Positions 1 through 6,733 of a stretch of 6,795 bases of DNA are shown piece by piece. How positions within the stretch are numbered: the first letter of the stretch is position 1; each line of letters begins with the position of its first letter. Position numbers and translations under genes: made by a program. The DNA is from Desulfonema limicola (GTDB lineage Bacteria; Desulfobacterota; Desulfobacteria; Desulfobacterales; DYRC01), in assembly GCA_020718925.1 (NCBI GenBank), contig DYRC01000223.1, positions 1 to 6,795 on the forward strand. The letters run 5' to 3'. The notes beneath the pieces are model-generated. The model saw nothing but the letters and a program-made list of their open reading frames with translations. It was not told the DNA's origin and did not search any database.

Positions 1-7
1 TAATCCG

Positions 8-925
8 TTATAAAACAGGAACTTGAAATACCGTCATCACCGGCAGATGATCGGACGCATCGCTCTGAATCACCTTATGGCTGATAATCTGCCATGACGG
101 CGGCGCGAGAATCAGGTCTATGACTTCTCTCGGCTTATCGGAAGGAAAGGTGAAGGGTCCGTCAAATACGCCTGTAAATTTTTTGCTTTTTCGGATAAGT
201 TCTATGGGCGGCTCTCCGGGCGCGGCATTGAAATCTCCAGCCCATATTACTTCACGATTTCCCATATAATCAAGCAATTGCTGTGCCTGCACCAGATTGT
301 TTTTTCGGCTGTATGAATCATTGTGCAACGATGCCAGAAGAACTTTCTGTTTTCCGATATTCAGTTCGCACCACAACGCCCGGCGGTTGTTTTTGGTAAC
401 ATAAAAGGGCTGTCTGCCGACAAGCGATAAATTTGCCACAGGCTCAATAGGATATTTTGACAAGATTGCATTGCCGCCGACAATCCGATAAAACGGCAGT
501 CCGAAATTGTAATTTTCACCGAATACCGAAACAAACATGCCGGTTGCTTTTGCCAATTCTTCTATCTGATTGACCGGAGATGGCGTACATTCCCGAACCG
601 CTTCACACAGAAACACAATATCCGGATTTTCGGCATTCATCAGATCAGCCATGCGTTTTAGCCGCGCTCTGACATTTTCCGGAGATTTGAAAGACAACCC
701 GCCCTCATGCACAAACAGTTTGGCAATGTTATACGACATGACCTTCAGTTCAACAGTTTTGCTTTCGCTTTGCCGGACAGATGCAGGATGTCCGGTTCTG
801 ACCACGACAGGTTTTTCGTTATCTGCCAACAGCGTACCGTTAATCACGAACAGAATAAAAATCGTTAAGGGAATATCCATAATCAGAAAAACAATCAGCA
901 GAATTTTTTTATGCCGACTTGTCAT
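8..925 (-). CDS. Endonuclease/exonuclease/phosphatase (EEP) family protein with N-terminal membrane anchor
   Basis: Metal-dependent phosphodiesterase or phosphatase fold related to exonuclease III, DNase I and inositol phosphatases; the substrate cannot be told. Numbered from the Met at 925, visible motifs are SYN (N66, metal/phosphate site), FLCE (E108, Mg ligand), GGNAILSKYPI (about 150-160), SLHND (H201), AGDFN (D231, N233), VIDLIL (D270) and SDHLPV (D292, H293), so the catalytic set looks complete. Residues about 8-30 form a hydrophobic segment, which places the catalytic domain outside the cytoplasm, either anchored or secreted. About 305 residues is normal for the family. A Met two codons upstream (929-931) is also in frame, but the AGGAG at 934-938 lies only 2 bases from it and 8 bases from the Met at 925, so I prefer 925. 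It lies downstream of MCP-A, separated by a palindromic repeat, and so may be transcribed separately. A role in nuclease, lipid-phosphatase or nucleotide scavenging is possible; none is shown. Confidence 0.9.
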   Translation of the reverse strand: MTSRHKKILLIVFLIMDIPLTIFILFVINGTLLADNEKPVVVRTGHPASVRQSESKTVELKVMSYNIAKLFVHEGGLSFKSPENVRARLKRMADLMNAENPDIVFLCEAVRECTPSPVNQIEELAKATGMFVSVFGENYNFGLPFYRIVGGNAILSKYPIEPVANLSLVGRQPFYVTKNNRRALWCELNIGKQKVLLASLHNDSYSRKNNLVQAQQLLDYMGNREVIWAGDFNAAPGEPPIELIRKSKKFTGVFDGPFTFPSDKPREVIDLILAPPSWQIISHKVIQSDASDHLPVMTVFQVPVL

Positions 926-933
926 CACCATTT

Positions 934-938
934 CTCCT
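934..938 (-). promoter_or_regulatory. Ribosome binding site deciding the start of the EEP gene
   Basis: The minus strand reads AGGAG here. Spacing is 2 bases to the ATG at 929-931 but 8 bases to the ATG at 923-925. The second spacing is normal, so the downstream Met is the likely initiator and the protein is two residues shorter than the longest reading frame. Confidence 0.6.
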
Positions 939-958
939 TTTTAGTCATGTTAATAGAC

Positions 959-1078
959 TCGGAATCAATAAAACATCCGTTACCCGGAAATGAATTTCCG
1001 GGCTATTATGTGTCGTCCCTCCGGGACTCTGCTTTGTCCCGTAGGGACAGCCCGTAATAGCGCGGCAATTTATTGCCG
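959..1078. repeat. Dispersed palindromic repeat, copy 1
   Basis: This is one of two copies in the window; the other is at 4780-4900. Hand alignment shows about ten substitutions and three gap positions in about 122 columns. A 22-24 base non-palindromic left flank (from TCGGAATC) is conserved with it. The core, 983-1080, is a nested palindrome centred near 1031.5. It has an outer hairpin CCCGGAAATGAATTTCCGGG (983-1002), arms GGGCTATTA (1000-1008) and TAATAGCGC (1055-1063, partly degraded), an inner stem GTCCCTCCGGGAC (1015-1027) facing GTCCCGTAGGGAC (1036-1048), and a second outer hairpin around CGGCAATTTATTGCCG (1063-1078). It sits 25 bases past the MCP-A stop codon and before the EEP gene. 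It has no coding capacity. It could act as a transcript 3'-end structure, but no T-run follows it. Confidence 0.85.
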
Positions 1079-1105
1079 TGTGATGATTCAGATTTGATAT
1101 TACAC

Positions 1106-3400
1106 TCAATATTTCCTGAAATCATTGTCATCCGTTTTATCTGTTTCAAACATGGGCTTTTCTTCGTTTTTTGTAAGACGCAGCGGCGGCTCTTTTATGT
1201 CAAAGAGATGCTGAACTTTGAAAAAGGAGGCAACTTCAAGCAGATGTTCGGCTTGGGTATAAAAATCACGGCTTGTAGCCGCCATTTCTTCAGATGAAGC
1301 CGCATTTTCCTGAATGACCTGATCCAATTGCTGAATGGCTTTGTTGACCTGACCGATGCCATCTGCCTGCTCCGCGCTGGATTCCTTGATTTCTTCAACC
1401 AATTCCGATGTTTTCTGAATGCCGGAGACCATCTCTTCAAGCAGTTGTCCGGTTTTGCCTGCAATTTCAATATTGGACACAGACAGCGAATTGATTTCTT
1501 TTGCCGCATGTTGGCTGCGCTCTGCAAGTTTTCTGACTTCGGCAGCCACCACCGCAAAGCCTCTGCCATGCTCGCCCGCCCGCGCTGCTTCGATTGCCGC
1601 ATTCAACGCCAGCATATTGGTCTGGCGGGCAATTTCTTCAACTATGCGGATTTTATCTGAAATCGTCTTCATGGCAAAAACCGTCTCGCCCACAGCTTTT
1701 TTTCCATCCTGTGCGTCTTTTGCCGCTTTCAGGGCAATCACTGCGGTCTGTTTTGCAATATCCGCATTCTGATTCACCACGCCTTCCATTTCTTCCATAG
1801 AACTTGAAATCTGCTCAATACCGGCTGCCTGATAAGATGTTCCTTTAGAAACCTGTTCGGCGGCGGAACTCAACTGCCGGCTGCCGGAAGTAACTGTTTC
1901 TGCGGTTTCCCGAACCTGAACTGCAAACCGGCTCAGATTGTCAATCATTGAATTGAGGTTGTTTCGGATAAGATTGAAATCGCCGTTGTATTCTTCGCTG
2001 ATTTTTTGGGGAATATCGCCTTGGGAAATTCGGGCAATGTATGCGGATGTGGTATGAAACGGAGATAAAAACGCCTCGGTAATATTGTTTACTCCGATAA
2101 TCAACGCTTTCCATGATCCGGAAAAATTTTCCGTATTTGCGCGGACAGACAATCTGCCTTCCCGAACCGCCCGGATAAGCTCATCGCTTTCTTTCAATGC
2201 CTCGGTTATCCTTGCCGTCATGTTTCTGAGCGCGTTTATCAGATCACCGATTTCATCTTTGCGGGAGCTTAAACCTGTTCCGGACATCAGCTCTCCGTTG
2301 GCTGCGGATACAGCAAAATCAATACTTCTGATGATCGGGGCTGTGAAATTTTTTGCCATAACCCCGGCGACCGGAATAACCAGCGCAATACATAAAAAGG
2401 TGATCAGAATCAGCGTTCTGATAGTCTGCCGGGCGCTGGCGTGAGCGATTTCTTTTGAATATAATGCCGCAACCGCTCCGATACACTCGGATCCGCCGTA
2501 TAACGGGATAAACCCCTGATAATAAGCAGTCTTTCCCACAGTCATTTCTCCGAATATATTCTCCTGTTTATCCAGCCGCCATGCCTCTGCTTTCGGATAA
2601 TTTTGCAGATTATATGCCGAGTATTCACTCAGATTCCCGAAAGCAAGCCCGCGCCGGTTGAACAGATTGACTTTCATTCCGGTCAGATCCGAAACTCTGT
2701 TGATGAACTCCGTACCCGGAAGCCGGATCGTCCTGACAAATCCGACCTGTTTATGCTCCAGTTTATCTGTTTTTGCATTAAACACCTGAGCGGTTATCGG
2801 AACATACCCCACGATGTATAAATGATTGTCAATCTCTTCAAACCGGGTTTCTTCCTGCGAAGGAATCGCGCCCTGAAATTTCAAAGACATAGTTTCAAAT
2901 TTATCATCAGACTGCCATGCCCTGCCTTCGGGTTTTTCGCCGGATTTCATGCGGATTGCGATAAAACCCGGCTTAGGCTCCCGCTGAAGATATGCTATCA
3001 CTGATTCTTCGGAACTCACAGCCGTCAGCGCAACAATATCCCCCTCAATATCATAGATATACGCTTTTCGGATATTTCCGATCATGGCGATACTGAATGT
3101 CCCTTCCGCCGCTTCGCGGTAAGTGTCTTTTGTCATAAACGGTCTGGATTTTTCTTCAAGCAGAAATTTAAGCTTGCTCCCCATGTTATTAGCAGAAGCA
3201 ATCTGCCGGGAATCGGTCAGCAGCTTGTCACTGATCAGAGAAAATTCATAGCGGATGATACTCATCGCCCGGCTGAGTTTTTCATCTGTTTCGGTTTTGT
3301 TGTGCGCCTGAAGAAAATATGCCACCACCGACGTGGATATGGTCATCACAAAAAAAACGATTCCCAAGCCCCCGAAAAACAATTTGTGCTTCAGCTTCAT
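1106..3400 (-). CDS. Methyl-accepting chemotaxis protein with large periplasmic Cache-type sensor (MCP-A)
   Basis: Inner-membrane chemoreceptor of 764 residues that passes a periplasmic signal to CheA/CheW. Order of parts: TM1 about 8-31; periplasmic sensor about 32-325, whose length and alternating strand pattern suggest a double Cache (dCache) domain; TM2 about 327-349; HAMP about 350-403 (P355, DEIGDL at 382-387); a second HAMP-like module about 407-490 (ARISQGDIP, YNGDFN); and a signalling coiled coil about 490-726. The hairpin tip is typical: EEIARQTN (588-595), then NAAIEAARAGEHGRGF (600-615) and EVRKLAE (621-627). The tail ends D-F-R-K-Y (760-764), fitting an x-F-x-x-Y CheR/CheB tether. 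The start has AGGGG 7 bases upstream (3407-3411). It begins 21 bases after the stop of the solute-binding protein gene, so the two are probably one operon. The C-terminal half is about 80% identical to MCP-B while the sensor is unrelated. The ligand is unknown. Confidence 0.96.
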   Translation of the reverse strand: MKLKHKLFFGGLGIVFFVMTISTSVVAYFLQAHNKTETDEKLSRAMSIIRYEFSLISDKLLTDSRQIASANNMGSKLKFLLEEKSRPFMTKDTYREAAEGTFSIAMIGNIRKAYIYDIEGDIVALTAVSSEESVIAYLQREPKPGFIAIRMKSGEKPEGRAWQSDDKFETMSLKFQGAIPSQEETRFEEIDNHLYIVGYVPITAQVFNAKTDKLEHKQVGFVRTIRLPGTEFINRVSDLTGMKVNLFNRRGLAFGNLSEYSAYNLQNYPKAEAWRLDKQENIFGEMTVGKTAYYQGFIPLYGGSECIGAVAALYSKEIAHASARQTIRTLILITFLCIALVIPVAGVMAKNFTAPIIRSIDFAVSAANGELMSGTGLSSRKDEIGDLINALRNMTARITEALKESDELIRAVREGRLSVRANTENFSGSWKALIIGVNNITEAFLSPFHTTSAYIARISQGDIPQKISEEYNGDFNLIRNNLNSMIDNLSRFAVQVRETAETVTSGSRQLSSAAEQVSKGTSYQAAGIEQISSSMEEMEGVVNQNADIAKQTAVIALKAAKDAQDGKKAVGETVFAMKTISDKIRIVEEIARQTNMLALNAAIEAARAGEHGRGFAVVAAEVRKLAERSQHAAKEINSLSVSNIEIAGKTGQLLEEMVSGIQKTSELVEEIKESSAEQADGIGQVNKAIQQLDQVIQENAASSEEMAATSRDFYTQAEHLLEVASFFKVQHLFDIKEPPLRLTKNEEKPMFETDKTDDNDFRKY

Positions 3401-3421
3401 GTTTAACCCCTGAATTTCAAA

Positions 3422-4669
3422 TCAACTGCCCAACGGATCAGACGGATAAATCAGTTTTCCCGCAGCGGTTTCCGGCGGATAGATAATAACCGGCGCCGGG
3501 GAATCGCCCTGCCATTGAATGACCAGCATATCTTTTTCAATCCGCCCTTTTTCATTGAACTTCACCCGCCCCCAGAGCGTTTCCATATCCATTTTAGAAA
3601 AGGATTGTCTGAGAAAATCCGGGTTGAACGGGTCTTTAGGATCGGCATTTTTAAGAACAATGCCGAACAGATAAGGAACGGTATATGCCATTGCCGCATG
3701 ATACGCCGGATCATAGCCGTATTTTTCCTTGTATTTTTTGGCAAAATTCAGGCTGTCGCCGTAATATTCATCTTTGGTTTTTGCTTCAGGCATGAAAAAG
3801 GTTACACCGCAGATATTTTTCAGCTTAGGACCCAACGCATCTTTGAGAAACGGCGTGATGGTTACATGCCCTCCGTCAAGCAGCTTGGCTTTCAGATTAT
3901 GCTTTCTTGCCATCATTACAAATCCGGCAAGGATTTTATCCCACCCGACATTGACAATCATATCCGGCTGTTTTGCCTTGAATTTCAACACGGTCGGTTC
4001 AAGATCGCTGATGTTCATGGGAACAATCTCTTCGATCACCACTTCCATGCCGTTTTTTTTACAATCTTCTTTAACGCCCTTAGACATTTCATGGTAGCTG
4101 GGATCATCCGGCGTGATGATTCCGACTGTTTTAATCGGCGGGTCAAGCTTGGCAATCATATTGAACAGTGTACGGTGATAGGTATCTGCCAATCCGACCA
4201 GCGTAAATACAGTTCCGACAAAATCGCTTTCCACTTTTCCGCTGGCAACGCCGATATTGAGCATCACTTTCTTGTGTTTTTTGCATACCGAAGCTTGTGC
4301 GAGCGTAGGCTCTGTGCCGTAGCTGCTTAACAGCAGATCAACTTTGTCCGAAACAATCAGCTTTTCCGTTAATTCGGCAGTTCCCGCCGGTTTGTTTTCA
4401 TCATCGTAAATCGTCAGTTTAATCGCGTATTCTTTTCCGCCGATAGTCATCTTTTGGTTCACGGTTTCAATGTAAAATTGATAAGCATCCCTGAAAATGC
4501 CCGCGACCTTGCCAAGCGTACTGGTGAGCGGAAGCGAGCAGCCCAGATGAACATAGTCTTTGACATCGGCAGCCTGAGCAAATACGGAACTCATCGGCAT
4601 GATTGCGGTTCCCATTGCAACTGTGCCGGTCATTTTCAGAAATTCTCTTCTGTTCATATCTTGTTTCAT
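3422..4669 (-). CDS. Tat-exported ABC-type substrate-binding protein, branched-chain amino acid/amide (HAAT) family
   Basis: Periplasmic type I solute-binding protein of the Leu/Ile/Val- and amide-binding family (Peripla_BP_6 type), 415 residues. The N-terminus carries a twin-arginine signal, N-R7-R8-E-F-L-K, then a short hydrophobic stretch and a likely cleavage site A31-Q-A33, leaving a mature protein of about 382 residues, normal for the family. The mature start (VHLGCSLPLTSTLG), the stretch around LLLSSYGTEPTLAQA and the later VGIITPDDPSYHEM are family-like segments of lobe 1 and the hinge. The start has AGGAG with a 6-base spacer (4676-4680). Tat export implies folding, or cofactor/ligand loading, before transport; it occurs in a subset of this family. 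No permease or ATPase gene lies beside it in this window. Instead it directly precedes MCP-A by 21 bases, suggesting a sensory binding protein rather than, or in addition to, a transport one. The ligand (amino acid, amide, urea or aromatic acid) cannot be read from sequence alone. Confidence 0.93.
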   Translation of the reverse strand: MKQDMNRREFLKMTGTVAMGTAIMPMSSVFAQAADVKDYVHLGCSLPLTSTLGKVAGIFRDAYQFYIETVNQKMTIGGKEYAIKLTIYDDENKPAGTAELTEKLIVSDKVDLLLSSYGTEPTLAQASVCKKHKKVMLNIGVASGKVESDFVGTVFTLVGLADTYHRTLFNMIAKLDPPIKTVGIITPDDPSYHEMSKGVKEDCKKNGMEVVIEEIVPMNISDLEPTVLKFKAKQPDMIVNVGWDKILAGFVMMARKHNLKAKLLDGGHVTITPFLKDALGPKLKNICGVTFFMPEAKTKDEYYGDSLNFAKKYKEKYGYDPAYHAAMAYTVPYLFGIVLKNADPKDPFNPDFLRQSFSKMDMETLWGRVKFNEKGRIEKDMLVIQWQGDSPAPVIIYPPETAAGKLIYPSDPLGS

Positions 4670-4708
4670 GACATTCTCCTTATGTCCGAAGGTTAACGCC
4701 GAATCTTT

Positions 4709-4741
4709 AGTATCACTTAACAGATTTCATAAAATTGTCAA
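4709..4741 (-). promoter_or_regulatory. Possible promoter of the binding protein-MCP-A operon
   Basis: The minus strand has a perfect sigma-70 -35 hexamer TTGACA (4736-4741) about 67 bases upstream of the start codon. The best -10-like hexamer, GATACT (4709-4714), lies 21 bases away, which is too far for a standard promoter, and hexamers at 16-18 bases match TATAAT poorly. The box is therefore real as sequence, but the promoter call is weak. Confidence 0.3.
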
Positions 4742-4760
4742 GCAACGGGGGGGATAAAAG

Positions 4761-4787
4761 GATTCGGATATGCTTAGGATCGGAATC
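4761..4787. promoter_or_regulatory. Imperfect inverted repeat upstream of the binding protein gene (operator candidate)
   Basis: GATTCGGAT (4761-4769) and ATCGGAATC (4779-4787) form 9-base arms with one mismatch around a 9-base centre. The element lies about 20 bases upstream of the TTGACA box, a position suited to an activator. Its right arm overlaps the conserved left flank of the dispersed repeat, so it may simply be chance sequence at the repeat boundary. Confidence 0.25.
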
Positions 4788-4900
4788 AATAAAATATCCG
4801 TTACCCGGAAATGAATTTCCGGGCTATTATGTGTCGTCCCTACGGGACTTTTTTTATCCCGTAGGGATACCCCCCGTAATAGCCCGGCAATTTATTGCCG
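4780..4900. repeat. Dispersed palindromic repeat, copy 2
   Basis: Second and better-preserved copy of the element at 959-1078. The core 4804-4902 is almost a perfect 99-base palindrome centred at 4853. It has a left hairpin CCCGGAAATGAATTTCCGGG (4804-4823), arms CCGGGCTATTA (4819-4829) and TAATAGCCCGG (4877-4887) that are exact reverse complements, an inner stem GTCCCTACGGGAC (4836-4848) facing ATCCCGTAGGGAT (4856-4868), and a right hairpin CCCGGCAATTTATTGCCGGG (4883-4902). The outer halves match as reverse complements at 23 of 26 positions. It lies 33 bases past the MCP-B stop. Sequence outside the repeat on either side is not shared with copy 1, so only the element itself was duplicated. 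No open frame or transposase is associated. Confidence 0.88.
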
Positions 4901-4935
4901 GGAATCGGTGGAATAAATATTTCTTTCCGAATCCC

Positions 4936-6708
4936 TTAATATCGTTGAAAATCATCGCTGTCTGATATTTGTTTATCTTTGAGGATAACAGAATCTTTGC
5001 CGGATATGGCAGGATCCGAAAATAGTGTATTTTGAGAAAGCTTGAAAAATGAGGCAGCCTGAAGCAGATGTTCGGCTTGCGATGAAAAATCGCGGCTTGC
5101 GGCAGCCATTTCTTCAGCTGAAGACGCATTTTCCTGAATGACGTGATCCAATGCCCGAATGGCTTTGTTGACTTGTGTGATGCCGTTTGCCTGCTCCGTG
5201 CTGGAATCCTTGATTTCCTGAACCAATTCCGAAGTTTTCTGAATGCCGGAGACCATTTCTTCCAGAAGATGCCCTGCTTTTCCGGCAATATCTATGTTGG
5301 ATGCGGAAAGAGAATTGATTTCTTTTGCTGCATGTTGACTGCGCTCTGCAAGCTTCCTCACCTCGGCAGCAACTACGGCAAATCCCCTGCCATGTTCGTT
5401 TGCACGGGCAGCTTCGATTGCCGCGTTCAACGCCAGCATGTTGGTCTGACGGGCAATTTCTTCGATAATGCGGATTTTGTCCGAAATGCTCTTCATCGCG
5501 TGAACCGTTTCGCTGACCGCCTGTTTGCCTTCCAGCGCGTCTTTTGCCGCTTTTGAGGCGATTAACGCCGTCTGAGTCGCAATATCCGCATTCTGATTGA
5601 CCACGCCCTCCATTTCTTCCATAGAGCTTGATATTTCTTCAATGCTGGCTGCCTGATGAGACGTTCCCTGCGATACCTGATCCGCAACCGAGCTTAACTG
5701 ACGACTGCCGGAAGTAACCGATTCTGCGGCTTTGCGAACATGAACCGCAAATCGGCTCAGATTCTCAATCATTGCGTTAAGATTATTGCGGATATTATTG
5801 AAATCGCCGTTGTACTCCTCGCTGATTTTTTCGGGAATATCGCCTTCGGAAATCCGGGCGATATACGCTGATGTGATATTCACCGGAGATAAAAACGCCT
5901 CAATCACATTATTCGCGCCAACAACCAATTCCTGCCACGCGCCGGTAAATCCTTCAGTTTTGCCCTGAACCGAGAGCCTGCCCTCCCGAACCGCCTGACT
6001 AATCGCGGTAAGTTCTTTTAAAACCAGCGCGATGGTATTTTTCATCCCCAAAAGCGCATCGGCTAAATTTCCGATTTCATCTTCCTGATGAATATTTATT
6101 TCCCTGCTTAAATCTCCGGCGGCAATCGCATTGGCAATATTAAGAAGATTGTTGATCGGTACGATGATGATATTTCTCAGCATAACACTCAGAAATATAA
6201 GCATAGAAATATCCAGTACAAAGATAGTAATGATGATTTTTATGATCTCATTTTGCAGTTTGGCAGCCATGAATTTTTTGGTAACATAGACCTCAACAGA
6301 ACCGAGTTTTTTATCTCCTTTGGACATACTTCCCTTGGTTGAAATCATGTCTCCGACAATATTTTCAGCAGAATCAACGATATTCCAACCCGCTTCTCTT
6401 TTTTTCCCTTTGAGAATCTTCTGCTGATCGTCTCTGACGGCAATGGCATAAATATTTACGTCTGTCATTCCGGTAAGAATTACCTGTTCAATAGCGTCAC
6501 TATCAAACTGCCATATCGGAAATACCAGATTTTTTGCCAACTGATCCGCCGTAAAATCTGCAAGGCTGTGAAGTTCTTTCAATGCCTCAGATTGTATAGA
6601 AAAATATTGATAACTACCGAAAACAGCTAAGATAATCGTAATGGTTGCAACCAGACGTATCCCGATCTTAGCCTGAATTTTTTTATTACGTCTTTTCAAT
6701 GTTGTCAT
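4936..6708 (-). CDS. Methyl-accepting chemotaxis protein with small periplasmic sensor (MCP-B)
   Basis: Inner-membrane chemoreceptor of 590 residues. Order of parts: TM1 about 16-37; periplasmic domain about 38-153, compact, with a PIWQFD stretch (64-69) and IYAIAVRDD (86-94) as in small Cache-like sensors that precede HAMP domains; TM2 about 155-177; HAMP about 178-231 (P184, DEIGNL at 210-215); a second HAMP-like module about 235-318 (ARISEGDIP, YNGDFN); and a signalling coiled coil about 319-545. The hairpin tip is EEIARQTN (416-423) through GRGF (440-443) and EVRKLAE. The glycine after AAR in MCP-A is asparagine here (N437), a mild departure at the CheA/CheW contact region. The tail ends D-F-Q-R-Y (586-590), like MCP-A. 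The start has AGGAA with a 7-base spacer (6716-6720). A hairpin lies just upstream and the palindromic repeat just downstream, so it is probably its own transcription unit. The signal sensed is unknown. Confidence 0.95.
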   Translation of the reverse strand: MTTLKRRNKKIQAKIGIRLVATITIILAVFGSYQYFSIQSEALKELHSLADFTADQLAKNLVFPIWQFDSDAIEQVILTGMTDVNIYAIAVRDDQQKILKGKKREAGWNIVDSAENIVGDMISTKGSMSKGDKKLGSVEVYVTKKFMAAKLQNEIIKIIITIFVLDISMLIFLSVMLRNIIIVPINNLLNIANAIAAGDLSREINIHQEDEIGNLADALLGMKNTIALVLKELTAISQAVREGRLSVQGKTEGFTGAWQELVVGANNVIEAFLSPVNITSAYIARISEGDIPEKISEEYNGDFNNIRNNLNAMIENLSRFAVHVRKAAESVTSGSRQLSSVADQVSQGTSHQAASIEEISSSMEEMEGVVNQNADIATQTALIASKAAKDALEGKQAVSETVHAMKSISDKIRIIEEIARQTNMLALNAAIEAARANEHGRGFAVVAAEVRKLAERSQHAAKEINSLSASNIDIAGKAGHLLEEMVSGIQKTSELVQEIKDSSTEQANGITQVNKAIRALDHVIQENASSAEEMAAASRDFSSQAEHLLQAASFFKLSQNTLFSDPAISGKDSVILKDKQISDSDDFQRY

Positions 6709-6733
6709 AAGTGTTTTCCTGTAATTACTCGCC

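Noticed and set aside
570..944. Plus-strand open frame of 124 codons opposite the EEP gene
   Set aside because: It is antisense to conserved EEP motifs, has no recognisable domain and resembles a shadow frame.
1195..1602. Alternative minus-strand frame inside MCP-A, with a similar one inside MCP-B at 4854-5288
   Set aside because: The two shadow translations resemble each other, which at first suggests a conserved overlapping gene. The similarity follows from the about 80% identity of the real receptor frames, and the overlapping parts are conserved in the receptor frame.
3515..4330. A 271-codon open frame on the plus strand
   Set aside because: It lies wholly antisense to the binding protein gene, whose protein is clearly recognisable. 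Its translation is rich in His, Phe and Ile with no recognisable domain, as expected of a shadow frame.
4836..4855. Intrinsic terminator on the plus strand (GTCCC-TAC-GGGAC followed by seven T)
   Set aside because: The stem is only 5 bp, no plus-strand gene ends nearby, and copy 1 of the repeat lacks the T-run. It is better explained as part of the larger palindrome.
4760..4934. Flanking inverted repeat GGATTCGG (4760-4767) and CCGAATCC (4927-4934) around repeat copy 2, as possible ends of a mobile element
   Set aside because: Copy 1 has no such flanks and the arms are only 8-9 bases, so chance is the more likely cause.
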